Part shown: positions 33,838 through 43,297 of the stretch, piece after piece
Numbering within the stretch: the first letter of the stretch is position 1
How the letters are laid out: every line of letters begins with the position of its first letter
Source: Bacillus sp. BHET2
GTDB taxonomy: Bacteria; Bacillota; Bacilli; Bacillales; Bacillaceae_B
Direction of reading: 5' to 3'
DNA length: 64,000 nt
NCBI RefSeq assembly: GCF_005938125.1
Contig: NZ_VCQN01000003.1
Coordinates: forward strand, 372,001-436,000
Notes under the pieces: generated by a model
Seen by the model: only the letters and a program-made list of their open reading frames with translations
Told to the model about the DNA's origin: nothing
Databases searched by the model: none
Made by a program: the position numbers and the translations under genes

Positions 33838-34431
33838 TTATTTCACTGGTCTGGATTTTTTCGGGATATTGGTTAGGTTCCACTTGACACCAATCCCGCT
33901 GGCGTCGGTGGTGTTTACAATTGGTGCTACCTTGATCATCCCGGATACGGTGTTTTCGTTATGCTCGAAATCAAAATAGCCGATGTTGGGGGCGATGTCT
34001 TCCCCCCAGAACCCATAGATTTCCTGAACCTTTGATTTTTGGATGGCAGGATTGAAGATGACTTCCAGCTTATAGCGTTTGTCTGGATTGAGGCGTTTTA
34101 CTTTTATTCGGAACTTCCCATTTTTATCTACGATTCCTGTGCTTTCTGTAACGTATTCTTCACCTTCTTGACCTTGCCAGTTGATGACCCTTCCGTAATT
34201 TTCAAAGTCTCCGTAATCTTTAAGGCCGGCAAACATGATGGCATCTTCGGGGAGGTTACTTTGTCCTTCAACGATTAGTTCTTTTTCTTCAAGCAGGACC
34301 GTCCCTGTAAGCTCAATCCTGACTCCGTCTGGGACGAGCTTCTCTTGTGGGAGTTCTGACACCATTTCAACACGGCATCCAGTTAGGAACAAAAGGGTAA
34401 CCATTAGTGTACAGATAATCCGGTATCTCAA
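33838..34431 (-). CDS. putative lipoprotein encoded with ABC permeases
   Basis: A 197-residue exported lipoprotein. Short signal peptide with lipobox LFLTGC (Cys at about 19). The mature part is beta-rich, with no solute-binding-protein motifs, and is too small to be a normal peptide-binding protein. TTG start shares four bases with the upstream permease stop (TTGA), with AAAGGAGGG in front, so it is the third gene of a tightly coupled operon with two OppB/OppC-like permeases. Family not recognised. It may be an accessory that docks on the permeases outside the membrane. Confidence 0.72.
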   Translation of the reverse strand: MRYRIICTLMVTLLFLTGCRVEMVSELPQEKLVPDGVRIELTGTVLLEEKELIVEGQSNLPEDAIMFAGLKDYGDFENYGRVINWQGQEGEEYVTESTGIVDKNGKFRIKVKRLNPDKRYKLEVIFNPAIQKSKVQEIYGFWGEDIAPNIGYFDFEHNENTVSGMIKVAPIVNTTDASGIGVKWNLTNIPKKSRPVK

Positions 34432-35453
34432 TGGAATCCCTCCTTTGAACGCTTGGAAAAGGTGAATGGATCTGTCAAGGACGCCTCAGGTGCAGGTTTG
34501 TCAGTGACATTATTCGTTTGTTGAGCAGGAAGCGCGTCTTCTAGCAACACCTCTTTTAAATACCTAGTCACTTCATTCATACAAAAAATAGACACAGCAA
34601 AAAAAGCAAGGGGCGTCAGAACGAGCCAAGTATGAAGAAAGACCATTTGGATATTGATGCTCATCGTCGCCGCCCATTCGTTTGTATAGGAGAAGTACTC
34701 AGGTATATGTTCCATAATCCCGAACTCCTCTGTTTTCAAACCTCCCAAACAGATATGAAGGACCCCGAGTTGAATAAGGAGATAAAGGGTCTGAGAAATT
34801 TGTTCTGAAAACATGACAAGAGCGTGGCGACTGAACTGCGGACGCAGATGCCTTTTAATAATATAGAATCTTGATGCCCCGATTTGTTTGGATACAGATA
34901 CGAAATCATTCTTTAGGTACTCCTTCATTTCCTCGCCGATATACATTCCCAATGACGGGATCACGATGATGGCGATCACCAGTACCTCAATGACCAGAAA
35001 TCGAAAGGAAAACATTGCCCCAGCCTCGAAGGCAAGCTGCAAGGGGGTAAGGAGAACAAATGCGATGATGGCTAGGGGGATGAAGTTAAACGTATCACCA
35101 ATTCCCTTGATCATCTGTCTCGCCCAAGCAGGAAGGAATGCGTAGATAATCCCGAATGCAAACCCACCGATCATACGGAGGAGTGCAATAGCGATAGCCG
35201 ATAGAAGCGTATATTTTGCACCGGCTAGTAGCAAGTAGAATAGATTTCGACCGAGTTTATCACTTCCTAGAGGTTTCATTTCCTCCATAGTATAAGGGGG
35301 ATCAGAGATAATCCTTCCTGCGTCATCTTTTAAATACCGTGGCCCCGGCTCGAGAAGTTCAGGATAGACGACAGGCACGATAAAGCTTGCTGCGATCGTA
35401 ATAAAGAGAAGACTCAATGGTAGCCAAAGCCTCAATGATCGAACTATGCTCAT
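34428..35453 (-). CDS. ABC transporter permease, OppC/DppC-like
   Basis: A 341-residue inner-membrane protein with about six helices. The OppC-type entry PPYTMEEMKPLGSDKLGRNL (about 52-71) is clear. An EAA-loop-like stretch occurs at DFVSVSKQIGASRFYIIKRH (about 190-210), where the ATPase would dock. Start at ATG 35453, after GGAGAGGAGGTC. It overlaps the upstream permease by four bases (ATGA) and the downstream lipoprotein by four. No ATP-binding or solute-binding gene belongs to the operon, so it must borrow an ATPase or have lost it. The C-terminal ~30 residues are polar and unusual. Confidence 0.8.
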   Translation of the reverse strand: MSIVRSLRLWLPLSLLFITIAASFIVPVVYPELLEPGPRYLKDDAGRIISDPPYTMEEMKPLGSDKLGRNLFYLLLAGAKYTLLSAIAIALLRMIGGFAFGIIYAFLPAWARQMIKGIGDTFNFIPLAIIAFVLLTPLQLAFEAGAMFSFRFLVIEVLVIAIIVIPSLGMYIGEEMKEYLKNDFVSVSKQIGASRFYIIKRHLRPQFSRHALVMFSEQISQTLYLLIQLGVLHICLGGLKTEEFGIMEHIPEYFSYTNEWAATMSINIQMVFLHTWLVLTPLAFFAVSIFCMNEVTRYLKEVLLEDALPAQQTNNVTDKPAPEASLTDPFTFSKRSKEGFH

Positions 35454-36364
35454 GAACTGACCTCCTCTCCGGACAACCATTTTTTCAATACAATAGCTCC
35501 TAATGTAAATACGATGAAGAATGGTATGTAAATCATCAACATTCCGATGAAGAAAGCACTTGGTGTATTGCTTGATACGTCCAATAGCACATTCATAAAC
35601 CCATGGATATTAAATAGGATCTCAATGATCAACAAATTCGAGAGCATGAGCAGAAAAATCGGTTTGATATGGTAATAAAAGTGTATCCACACATTTCGGA
35701 ATAAATGAACCCATATGGTATACGCCTTTGAGAAACCCTTTGAATAGGAGTATTCTACATAAGGTTTTTCCTCTTCCTCCCGAAGTTGGAATAAGAAGTG
35801 CTTGGTCAAAAAGGCAATCGGCATGATTGCAAGACAAATAATCGGAAGCAAATAGATCTTCTCATCTCCAAGGGTGTAAATATCAAACAAGAGGATATTG
35901 GTTCTCTTGAAAAACCAGACGATAAATAACTGGATAAACACGATGATGAGAACGTCAGGGAGGGAATCCAGCGAATCCAGCAAACGGAAGCAGATTCGAT
36001 ATACTCTTTTCGGAAGAAGCATAAAAATATAGCTTACAAAGGAAGACGCAACGGCAGCCAGTATGAAAGCAAGAAGCAAGAGTGAGAACGAGTAGCCGAA
36101 CAGCTGAAAAAACAATGGATAAAGCGGATAGCTTTTGTAGTCTGGTGGGTCCCCAATTTTAATGATAATGGAACCTGGTTGAAAAATTTCACGTCCGATT
36201 TCCTGCAGAGTCTGAAGATATTTCCCCAGCATGATGACCAATTCACTGTCGTATGCAAGCAATGATCCTGCTCCGCTAAAAAGGAATAAACCGATACATG
36301 TAAGCAAAAATTGAATCGGAAGTCCGATCAAGTTGAATCTTCTCAGTAGAAGCACCTCCACCAT
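35450..36364 (-). CDS. ABC transporter permease, OppB/DppB-like
   Basis: A 304-residue membrane protein with about six helices, divergent from typical OppB but with an EAA-like loop (EYSYSKGFSKAYTIWVHLF, about 205-223). First gene of the two-permease plus lipoprotein operon. The start is uncertain: the ATG at 36364 has no ribosome binding site. GGAGGTG lies a few codons inside, and correct spacing would favour an unusual CTG start at about 36346. Substrate unknown; oligopeptide or nickel-type ligands are typical for the family. Confidence 0.75.
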   Translation of the reverse strand: MVEVLLLRRFNLIGLPIQFLLTCIGLFLFSGAGSLLAYDSELVIMLGKYLQTLQEIGREIFQPGSIIIKIGDPPDYKSYPLYPLFFQLFGYSFSLLLLAFILAAVASSFVSYIFMLLPKRVYRICFRLLDSLDSLPDVLIIVFIQLFIVWFFKRTNILLFDIYTLGDEKIYLLPIICLAIMPIAFLTKHFLFQLREEEEKPYVEYSYSKGFSKAYTIWVHLFRNVWIHFYYHIKPIFLLMLSNLLIIEILFNIHGFMNVLLDVSSNTPSAFFIGMLMIYIPFFIVFTLGAIVLKKWLSGEEVSS

Positions 36365-36524
36365 CTTTTACGACCATTATAACGACTTATTACAAAAATT
36401 TCAAAATAATTTTAATTTTTACAATAATGTTAATTAACTAGGTTTAACCAATTGTATAGTATTCAATATCGTGGAAAAACCTATCAGTATGAAATGAGCG
36501 TGATACATATGAGAGGGTGGTTGG

Positions 36525-37919
36525 ATGAAAGACGAGCATTTATTGACCCAGACGGTGGCACATCAGCAGCATAAGAAAAGAAAGAAAAAAGAAGGAACCA
36601 AGCTCAGCTGGTGGCAACTTTCCCTAATCGGCATCGGATCCGTCATCGGTGCCGGATTCTTCCTTGGAACAGGACTATCAATCAAGACGGCGGGTCCATC
36701 CATTCTGATTGACTATTGTATCGCCGGTGTGACGGCTTATTTTGTGTTTAGCGCTCTAGCGGAAATGATTACGAATGATCCTCAAAAAGGAACATTCCGG
36801 ATCTACGCGAGGAAAGCGTTCGGCCATTCATTCGGATTCGTCTCCGGATGGATGTACTGGTTGTCAGGAATCCTGATCATGTCCAGTGAAATCGTAGCGT
36901 TATCGACGTTCACTCAATTTTGGTTTCCCTATATCCCGTTATGGATCTTTTCTATCGTCTATGCCATTCTTGGTTTTGGGATCAATCTTCTCGGTGCAAG
37001 CAATTTTGGGAAAATTGAGTCGGTTTTTGCTGTGATTAAATTATCCACCTTGCTAATTTTCATCGTGTTTGGTGCGCTCCTTATGTTTCACGTTATCACT
37101 CCTTCAGAACTCGCTTCCGCCAAGAATGCAGGCATTTCACCCTTCATGCCGGAAGGAATCAAAGGGACTTGGGCTGCGCTGATTTTTGTGTTTTTCTCCT
37201 TCGGTGGAATTGCGGTCCTCGGTATTGCCTCCAATGAATTGAGGGAGAAAAAAGATGTCCCTAAAGCCGGGAAAGGGACATTATTTTCACTGGTGACGGT
37301 GTATGTTTTATCCCTGTTTTTTGTCATGAGTATGGTGTCCTGGACTAAAATCAATGAAAAGGAAAGTCCGTTTGTTACGGCGCTGTCAGCTTATCATATC
37401 CCGTTCCTTGATTCGATCTTCAACATCATTATTATCAGTGCTGCCTTCTCTACGATGGTCGGTGCTTTATTTTCGATCACGAATGTGATGATTTCCCTGG
37501 CGGTCGATGGGGATGCGCCTAAAGGATTCGCTGAGAAAAATGACAGGGGAGTGGCAGTGAAATCCCTGATGATCACAGCGGTAGGACTTGGGATATCCAT
37601 CCTATTTTCATTCCTTCTTCCCAATGACGTGTATGAATACATCACTACTGCAGCAGGTGTCATGCTGATTCTGAACTGGGTGATCATCCTTGTCTCCCAC
37701 ATTAAGCTGCATCCTTCCTACGATGATTTGAATGGAAAGTTCAAAATGTTTGGTTATCCCTACACATCATACATTGGAATCGGTCTGATCCTCCTGGCAA
37801 TTTCAGGTGCTATGATTCATCCCAATCAGCGTGTCGGGTTGTACATTTCAGTAGCATTGATCCTTGTGATTTATCTCTCTTATTGGGGAGTTTTCCGCAG
37901 TGGCCATAAAGGACAATAG
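36525..37919 (+). CDS. APC-family amino acid permease
   Basis: A 464-residue transporter with about 12 helices. The first helix carries the APC substrate-binding glycine motif (IGIGSVIGAGFFLGTG, about 36-51), preceded by a basic His/Lys-rich cytoplasmic tail. Related to Bacillus YdgF/YbxG/AapA-type permeases (D-serine, threonine, alanine and similar); substrate not decidable. Own promoter region shared with the divergent ABC operon, and followed by a hairpin terminator before selO. Confidence 0.85.
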   Translation: MKDEHLLTQTVAHQQHKKRKKKEGTKLSWWQLSLIGIGSVIGAGFFLGTGLSIKTAGPSILIDYCIAGVTAYFVFSALAEMITNDPQKGTFRIYARKAFGHSFGFVSGWMYWLSGILIMSSEIVALSTFTQFWFPYIPLWIFSIVYAILGFGINLLGASNFGKIESVFAVIKLSTLLIFIVFGALLMFHVITPSELASAKNAGISPFMPEGIKGTWAALIFVFFSFGGIAVLGIASNELREKKDVPKAGKGTLFSLVTVYVLSLFFVMSMVSWTKINEKESPFVTALSAYHIPFLDSIFNIIIISAAFSTMVGALFSITNVMISLAVDGDAPKGFAEKNDRGVAVKSLMITAVGLGISILFSFLLPNDVYEYITTAAGVMLILNWVIILVSHIKLHPSYDDLNGKFKMFGYPYTSYIGIGLILLAISGAMIHPNQRVGLYISVALILVIYLSYWGVFRSGHKGQ

Positions 37920-37963
37920 AGTAGAAGAGCGTTATAATGAAAGTAACATTAAGAAGAACTTTA

Positions 37964-37997
37964 CAAAAAATCATAGGCAGTCTATGGTTTTTTGTTT
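37964..37997 (+). terminator. terminator between the permease and selO
   Basis: ACAAAAAATCATAG and CTATGGTTTTTTGT arms around GCAGT; near-perfect, with A- and T-tracts. It ends about 30 bases before selO. Confidence 0.8.
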
Positions 37998-38027
37998 TTA
38001 TTTAAAGAAAAGAAGGAGATGAAGATA

Positions 38028-39473
38028 ATGGAAAATAAAACAGGTTGGAATTTCGAAAACAGCTATACCAAACTTCCAGATTCTTTTTTCACTAGACAGG
38101 ATCCGACTCCAGTGCGTTCACCTAAGCTGGTTGTTTTGAATGAAGAGGTGGCTGAGTCGCTTGGTCTGAATGTTGAGAAACTGGGAGCAGGGGTCCTATC
38201 GGGTAATGACATCCCTAAAGGTGCTGAACCCATTGCCGAAGCCTACGCAGGGCACCAGTTCGGCCATTTTAATATGCTGGGGGACGGACGTGCGATTCTG
38301 GTCGGGGAACAAATCACACCAAGTGGAGAACGATTCGATATTCAATTAAAGGGCGGAGGTAGCACCCCATACTCCCGGGGTGGGGACGGCCGCGCAGGTC
38401 TTGGGCCGATGCTCAGAGAACATATCATCAGTGAAGGGATGCACGGACTTGGAATCCCGACGACACGGAGTCTAGCAGTGGTGACGACAGGTGAGACAAT
38501 CTTCCGGGAAACGGAACTGGAGGGGGCGATCCTGACACGGGTGGCAGCTAGTCACATTCGTGTCGGTACGTTTCAATTTGCCTCCCGATTCGGGAGCGTA
38601 GAGGACCTTCGTGCTCTTCTTGACTATGCTTTGGAGCGTCACTATCCTGAGGGTATAGGTGCACCGAACCGCTATCTTTATCTTCTTCAACAAGTTATTA
38701 AACGTCAGGCCGCTCTCATCGCCAAGTGGCAAATGGTAGGTTTCATCCATGGGGTCATGAACACGGATAATATGACAATCGGAGGGGAAACGATCGACTA
38801 TGGTCCTTGTGCCTTCATGGACTCATATGACCCGCAAACGGTCTTCAGTTCCATTGATAGGGAGGGAAGATATGCATACGGCAATCAGCCTCAGATTGCA
38901 GGCTGGAACCTTGCCCGATTTGCCGAAAGCCTTCTTCCGATCCTTCACGATGAACAGGAAGAATCTCTGAAGCTTGCGCAAGATACGGTTATGGAATTTC
39001 CGAAGTTATATGAATCTCATTGGCTGGACGGTATGAGAAGAAAGCTTGGATTATTCAATCAAGAGGAGGGAGACCGATCTCTTGCTGAAGAATTGCTCGA
39101 CTTGATGAAAATCAATCAGGCAGACTATACAAATACATTCCGGAGCATGACCATCGGCAATGAAGATTCTCCTCTTTTCAAAACGCCTGAATTTGCTGTG
39201 TGGAAAGAACGTTGGAATGAAAGAAAGAGCAGGCAGGATGAAACTCAGGAAGCCTCACAACAACTGATGAAGAGCAGCAATCCGTCTGTCATTCCCCGGA
39301 ACCACAGAGTGGAAGAAGCGCTGACGGCTGCGGTTGAAGAGAATGATTTCAGTGTGATGGAGCGACTTGTCGATGTGACGAAGGATCCATATGCCTATTT
39401 AGGGGAACATGAAGAGTACTGTAAGCTGCCAGAGCCATCTGACCGGCCATATCGGACGTTTTGTGGTACGTGA
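38028..39473 (+). CDS. selO: protein adenylyltransferase SelO (YdiU/UPF0061)
   Basis: A 481-residue pseudokinase-fold AMP transferase. Family blocks: [19 protein letters not shown] (about 70-88), the nucleotide-binding stretch [19 protein letters not shown] (about 105-123), and [20 protein letters not shown] (about 240-259), which contains the metal-binding Asn and Asp. SelO AMPylates proteins on Ser/Thr/Tyr and affects redox homeostasis. Bacterial forms without selenocysteine, such as this one, end in a Cys-containing C-terminus (YRTFCGT here, Cys third from last). The start is moved to ATG 38028, since AAGGAG lies nine bases upstream; the longer frame to 37992 would overlap the terminator. 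Confidence 0.9.
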   Translation: MENKTGWNFENSYTKLPDSFFTRQDPTPVRSPKLVVLNEEVAESLGLNVEKLGAGVLSGNDIPKGAEPIAEAYAGHQFGHFNMLGDGRAILVGEQITPSGERFDIQLKGGGSTPYSRGGDGRAGLGPMLREHIISEGMHGLGIPTTRSLAVVTTGETIFRETELEGAILTRVAASHIRVGTFQFASRFGSVEDLRALLDYALERHYPEGIGAPNRYLYLLQQVIKRQAALIAKWQMVGFIHGVMNTDNMTIGGETIDYGPCAFMDSYDPQTVFSSIDREGRYAYGNQPQIAGWNLARFAESLLPILHDEQEESLKLAQDTVMEFPKLYESHWLDGMRRKLGLFNQEEGDRSLAEELLDLMKINQADYTNTFRSMTIGNEDSPLFKTPEFAVWKERWNERKSRQDETQEASQQLMKSSNPSVIPRNHRVEEALTAAVEENDFSVMERLVDVTKDPYAYLGEHEEYCKLPEPSDRPYRTFCGT

Positions 39474-39560
39474 TGATTTTTGCTATAGATATGGATGCGT
39501 GGTGAATCCTTGGGTAGACTACCGATTAAATGAATCAGATAGTGGAAAGGTGAGGAACGA

Positions 39561-40595
39561 ATGAAGGCTGTTCAAGTTACTGGATATGGAGATATCGATA
39601 AGCTGGAATTAGTAGAAATTCCAATCCCCACGCCCGATCGTGATGAAGTCCTTGTTAAAGTAAAGGCTTGTGCCATCAATAATACTGAAATATGGATGAG
39701 AGAAGGGGCTTATGGGAAAGGGGAGAAGTCAGGATGGCGCCCTGAAGGTGTTCATTTTCCTAGAATTCCCGGTTCGGATATTACGGGGGAAATCGTTGAA
39801 GTCGGGTGTGATGTTTCTAACACGAGGATAGGGAAGGATGTTGTTCTCTTTCCTTTTACGTCAACTGGCAAGGCAGGTTGTGAACATATCTCTGAGGACA
39901 TGTCCTTTATTGGATCTGAATATGATGGCGGGTATGCCGAATACGTCGTTTGGCCGTCTGAACTCTGTTATGATATGCCTCTTTCCACATATGAAGAGAG
40001 TGCTGTGTTTTCAGTAAGTGGTTTGACGGCATGGCATATGGTTGAACAAATCGGGGCTAAGCCTGACGAAACGATTGTCGTGACCGGTGCCAATGGTGGT
40101 GTGGGGTCATTGAATGTTCAAATTGCTTCCAATGTATTTGGGTCAACGGTGATTGCTCTTGTAGGCGATATGCACTTAGAAGATAAATTGAAAACATTAG
40201 GCGCTACCCACGTATTATCCTATAAGTCGGATACTCTGGTAGAAGACATTTTAAAAGTGAATGGTGGTCCTGTCGACTCGGTGTTAGATGTCGTGGGGGA
40301 TGCGCTTTTTTCAGCATCCCTTCAAGTATTGAAAAAAGGTGGCAAGTTCTGCATATCCGGATCTGCTGGTGGACAGAAAACCGAACTCGATTTTAGAACC
40401 CTCTATTTAAAGCATATTACGTTTTATGGCTCCGTCTTAGGTACTAGAACAGAGTTCAAACGTATGCTTGGCGCGATCTCTGCCGGGAAAATCAAACCGG
40501 TAATAGATTGCAGCTATCCACTTAAAAAGGCGGGGGAAGCACAAACGCATTTTAAAAAGTCAGGAAAACTGGGTAAGGTTCTCCTCCTACCCTAA
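39561..40595 (+). CDS. medium-chain dehydrogenase/reductase (quinone-oxidoreductase-like)
   Basis: A 344-residue MDR-superfamily NAD(P)H oxidoreductase. N-terminal GroES-like domain (about 1-125; ACAINNTEIWMREGAYG, GSDITGEIVEVG) and a Rossmann domain with VVTGANGGVGSLNVQIAS (about 173-190). The usual catalytic-zinc cysteine near position 40 is Asn (INNTE), so it belongs with the zinc-free quinone reductase/crotonyl-CoA-reductase-like branch. Substrate unknown. Separate promoter; terminator downstream. Confidence 0.85.
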   Translation: MKAVQVTGYGDIDKLELVEIPIPTPDRDEVLVKVKACAINNTEIWMREGAYGKGEKSGWRPEGVHFPRIPGSDITGEIVEVGCDVSNTRIGKDVVLFPFTSTGKAGCEHISEDMSFIGSEYDGGYAEYVVWPSELCYDMPLSTYEESAVFSVSGLTAWHMVEQIGAKPDETIVVTGANGGVGSLNVQIASNVFGSTVIALVGDMHLEDKLKTLGATHVLSYKSDTLVEDILKVNGGPVDSVLDVVGDALFSASLQVLKKGGKFCISGSAGGQKTELDFRTLYLKHITFYGSVLGTRTEFKRMLGAISAGKIKPVIDCSYPLKKAGEAQTHFKKSGKLGKVLLLP

Positions 40596-40626
40596 GAAAA
40601 AGGTTTTTAGCACATCACAGGTTTTG

Positions 40627-40662
40627 GAAAAGCTCAGAGTATTACGACTCTGAGCTTTTTTT
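40627..40662 (+). terminator. terminator of the MDR gene
   Basis: AAAAGCTCAGAGT and CTCTGAGCTTTTTTT arms. Confidence 0.88.
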
Positions 40663-40743
40663 AATTGTGTTGAATAGGATTAAAGGAAATACCGATGTTC
40701 GGGCGAACTATACATATATAGATTGTAAAGGGGGCGGTTTATT

Positions 40744-40797
40744 ATGGTGAACAATCGAATCGTACGACACCCAATTAGCAGGAGACTAAAATCGTAA
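40744..40797 (+). CDS. possible 17-residue leader peptide
   Basis: A short ATG frame encoding a very basic peptide (MVNNRIVRHPISRRLKS), with AAGGGGGCGG eight bases upstream, which is a better ribosome binding site than many real genes have. It ends 13 bases before the isochorismatase-like start. It may couple translation or respond to arginine/isoleucine codons, or may be chance. Confidence 0.3.
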   Translation: MVNNRIVRHPISRRLKS

Positions 40798-40810
40798 AGG
40801 GGTTTTCAAC

Positions 40811-41383
40811 GTGAACCAAGCATTGCTCGTCATTGATGTTCAGCAGGAATTAGTAGAGGGAAATGAAAAGGAACAAGCCGTCTTTCAAAAAGAAAACCTG
40901 ATCGAGACCATTAACAAGGTCAGTGACAAGGCTAAGGAAGCAGATGCACACATTGTTTTCATAAGGGATAAGGATGTGGCAGGTGGAACCGGTGATGGAT
41001 TTCAGGTTCACAGGGATTTGAAAGTTCCAGATCAAGCCGTCGTATTTGATAAGCTGGCGACCAATTCGTTTTACGGGACGCCGTTACTTTCTTACTTGAA
41101 AGAAAATAAAGTGGAGCATATCGTGATCGCAGGATGTCAGACTGAGTATTGCATTGATACAGCTGTCCGCTATGCAACAGTAAGCGGGTTCGACGTCACC
41201 CTCGTTGCGGACGGTCATTCGACAAAAGATTCGACGGCATTAAAGGCGGAACAAATTATCGCCCATCATAATGTTGCGCTGAGAGGTCATTATAATGTAG
41301 ACCATTTCTCGGATGTAAGACCATCAGATGAGGATTTGTTTCATCCGAAGCATGATGAGTATCGAAAGGAATATGGAATGTAA
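40811..41383 (+). CDS. isochorismatase-family cysteine hydrolase
   Basis: A 190-residue cysteine hydrolase with the catalytic triad visible: D9 (LLVIDVQQEL), K80 (FDKLATNSF), and C117 (GCQTEYCIDTAVR). The family includes nicotinamidase, isochorismatase and N-carbamoylsarcosine amidase; this member is the generic YecD/YcaC-like kind. GTG start preceded by AAAGGGG. Sits alone between the MDR gene and the thiamine genes; substrate unknown. Confidence 0.85.
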   Translation: MNQALLVIDVQQELVEGNEKEQAVFQKENLIETINKVSDKAKEADAHIVFIRDKDVAGGTGDGFQVHRDLKVPDQAVVFDKLATNSFYGTPLLSYLKENKVEHIVIAGCQTEYCIDTAVRYATVSGFDVTLVADGHSTKDSTALKAEQIIAHHNVALRGHYNVDHFSDVRPSDEDLFHPKHDEYRKEYGM

Positions 41384-41675
41384 AGGGCCTAAGTCCATTT
41401 TATCAGTGTAAGAGCTGGTGGAATGGGCTTTTATTTAGGGATAGGCACCTTGATCCATGTATTAGCGCCATGGGATATCGATGATTAATCTTCCTTTAAG
41501 AAGTGGACAAACCCTGAACCTATAAGACATTTTCAGAAGGCATTTTTATGAAAAAAAACAGATTTGTTACCCCGGGACGCGGAACCTGTCCCCAGCTCCC
41601 AGATATGCTATAGTAATAGCATATCTGGGAGAATTCCCGTCTTTCTTTAACGATAAAAAGGGAGGAAATAGGATA
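41384..41675 (+). promoter_or_regulatory. leader region of thiMDE; strong hairpin, no TPP riboswitch seen
   Basis: AAGTCCATT...GGAATGGGCTTTT at 41391-41437 is a weak terminator for the preceding gene. GGGACGCGGAACCTGTCCCC (41574-41593) is a palindromic-repeat unit. A perfect 16-bp stem with AGTA loop (CTCCCAGATATGCTAT arm) covers 41596-41631, followed by only CCCGTCTTTCTTT. The THI-box signatures (CTGAGA, ACCTGAT-CTGGATAATGCC) are absent. Confidence 0.5.
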
Positions 41676-42464
41676 ATGTTTGAATTGGTTCAGGTAGTAC
41701 GAGAAAAAAATCCATTAGTACATAATATTACGAACGTTGTGGTCACGAATTTTACGGCCAATGGTTTATTGGCCATAGGTGCATCTCCAGTGATGGCTTA
41801 TGCGAAGGAAGAAGTGGGGGATATGGCGAAGTTGGCCGGGGCCTTGGTACTTAATATTGGAACCTTATCCACAGAAATCATCGAAAGCATGATCATCGCT
41901 GGAAAAGCCGCCAATGAGAAGGGGATACCTGTAGTATTGGACCCGGTTGGGGCAGGGGCAACCGTTTTTCGTACCGACATGGCAAGGAAAATCCTCAGTG
42001 AAGTAAACATCTCGATCTTAAGAGGAAATGCAGCGGAAGTGGCTAACGTTGCAGGAGAGCAATGGGCTATCAAAGGGGTTGATGGTGGTTCAGGGGGGAG
42101 AGACACGGTGGAGTTAGCACAAAACGTGGCGGGACAATTTGATTGTACAGTTGTCATAACCGGGAAAACCGATGTCATCTCGAAGCGGCAAGTAACCTAT
42201 AAAGTAGCGAATGGTCATCCGATCTTAACGAAGGTAACCGGTACGGGCTGTTTATTATCTTCGGTCATCGGTGCGTTTGCAGCCATTGAGGAAGATCCAT
42301 TGAAAGCTTGTGTAACAGCAGTTGCTGTTTATGGTATAGCAGCAGAAAAAGCAGCTAGTGTCACATCTGAAAAGGGTCCGGGAAGTTTTCAAATTGAATT
42401 CATCGATCAGCTCTCCACGATTTGTAAAGAAGATGATGCACTTGCAAAAATAGAGAGAATATAA
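41676..42464 (+). CDS. thiM: hydroxyethylthiazole kinase
   Basis: A 262-residue ribokinase-like enzyme that phosphorylates 4-methyl-5-(2-hydroxyethyl)thiazole for thiamine salvage. Motifs: [19 protein letters not shown] (about 12-30), [11 protein letters not shown] (about 87-97), [13 protein letters not shown] (about 111-123), and the anion-hole/catalytic Cys in [11 protein letters not shown] (about 186-196). GGGAGG precedes the ATG. First gene of thiM-thiD-thiE. Confidence 0.93.
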   Translation: MFELVQVVREKNPLVHNITNVVVTNFTANGLLAIGASPVMAYAKEEVGDMAKLAGALVLNIGTLSTEIIESMIIAGKAANEKGIPVVLDPVGAGATVFRTDMARKILSEVNISILRGNAAEVANVAGEQWAIKGVDGGSGGRDTVELAQNVAGQFDCTVVITGKTDVISKRQVTYKVANGHPILTKVTGTGCLLSSVIGAFAAIEEDPLKACVTAVAVYGIAAEKAASVTSEKGPGSFQIEFIDQLSTICKEDDALAKIERI

Positions 42465-42484
42465 AGGGTAAGGGTGATTGAAAC

Positions 42485-43297
42485 ATGACGGTACATAAGG
42501 CATTGACGATAGCAGGTTCAGATAGTGGCGGAGGAGCCGGCATTCAGGCAGATTTAAAAACATTCCAAGAGCTTGGTTCGTATGGAATGTCGGTTGTTAC
42601 TGCAGTAACGGCACAAAATACATTAGGTGTTCATGGTGTGTATCCTGTTTCAATAGAAGGAATTGTGAAGCAAATGGATGCAATAGGTCAAGACCTGGAA
42701 CCCCATGCATTAAAAACAGGTATGCTGCACTCTGGTGAAGTTATTATAGCAGTCAGTGAGAGAATCCATCATTATGGGTGGAAGAATCTTGTGGTGGATC
42801 CTGTCATGATTGCAAAAGGAGGAGCCAAGCTTTTACAAGATGAAGCAGTGATTGCCTTAAAAGAACAATTAATACCACTTGCTGCTGTCATTACACCGAA
42901 TCTACCAGAAGCGGAAGTCATCACCGGGATAAAGATTAATACGCTTGACGATCGTAAAGACGCAGCAAAGATTCTCATCGAAATGGGTGCAAAATCAGTG
43001 GTTATCAAAGGTGGACACGCCAATGACGATCAAGTGATCGACCTATTTTATGACGGAGAATCATTTGAGGAGATGATTTCGCCAAGAATCGATACACGTC
43101 ACACCCACGGGACAGGCTGTACCTTTTCGGCTGCAGTCGCCGCTCAGTTGGCCAATGGAGTAGACACAAAGGAAGCAGTCATGTCAGGGAAAGCGTTTAT
43201 CAGGGCTGCCATTGAAAATCCGCTTGGAATTGGAAATGGTCACGGTCCGACAAATCATTGGGCTTACAATAAGAAGACTATGGGTGAAAGTAAATGA
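42485..43297 (+). CDS. thiD: hydroxymethylpyrimidine (phosphate) kinase
   Basis: A 270-residue ribokinase-fold enzyme that phosphorylates HMP and HMP-P. Typical opening ALTIAGSDSGGGAGIQADLK (about 6-25) and GxGC catalytic loop THGTGCTFSAAV (about 205-216). 20 bases after thiM; the stop overlaps the thiE start by four bases (ATGA). It supplies HMP-PP to ThiE. A pyridoxal-kinase role is possible in this family, but the operon argues for thiamine. Confidence 0.93.
   Translation: MTVHKALTIAGSDSGGGAGIQADLKTFQELGSYGMSVVTAVTAQNTLGVHGVYPVSIEGIVKQMDAIGQDLEPHALKTGMLHSGEVIIAVSERIHHYGWKNLVVDPVMIAKGGAKLLQDEAVIALKEQLIPLAAVITPNLPEAEVITGIKINTLDDRKDAAKILIEMGAKSVVIKGGHANDDQVIDLFYDGESFEEMISPRIDTRHTHGTGCTFSAAVAAQLANGVDTKEAVMSGKAFIRAAIENPLGIGNGHGPTNHWAYNKKTMGESK

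Noticed and set aside
41384..41675. TPP riboswitch upstream of thiM
   Set aside because: Searched for by eye because of the operon; CTGAGA and the ACCTGAT...GCCAGCG helices are absent.
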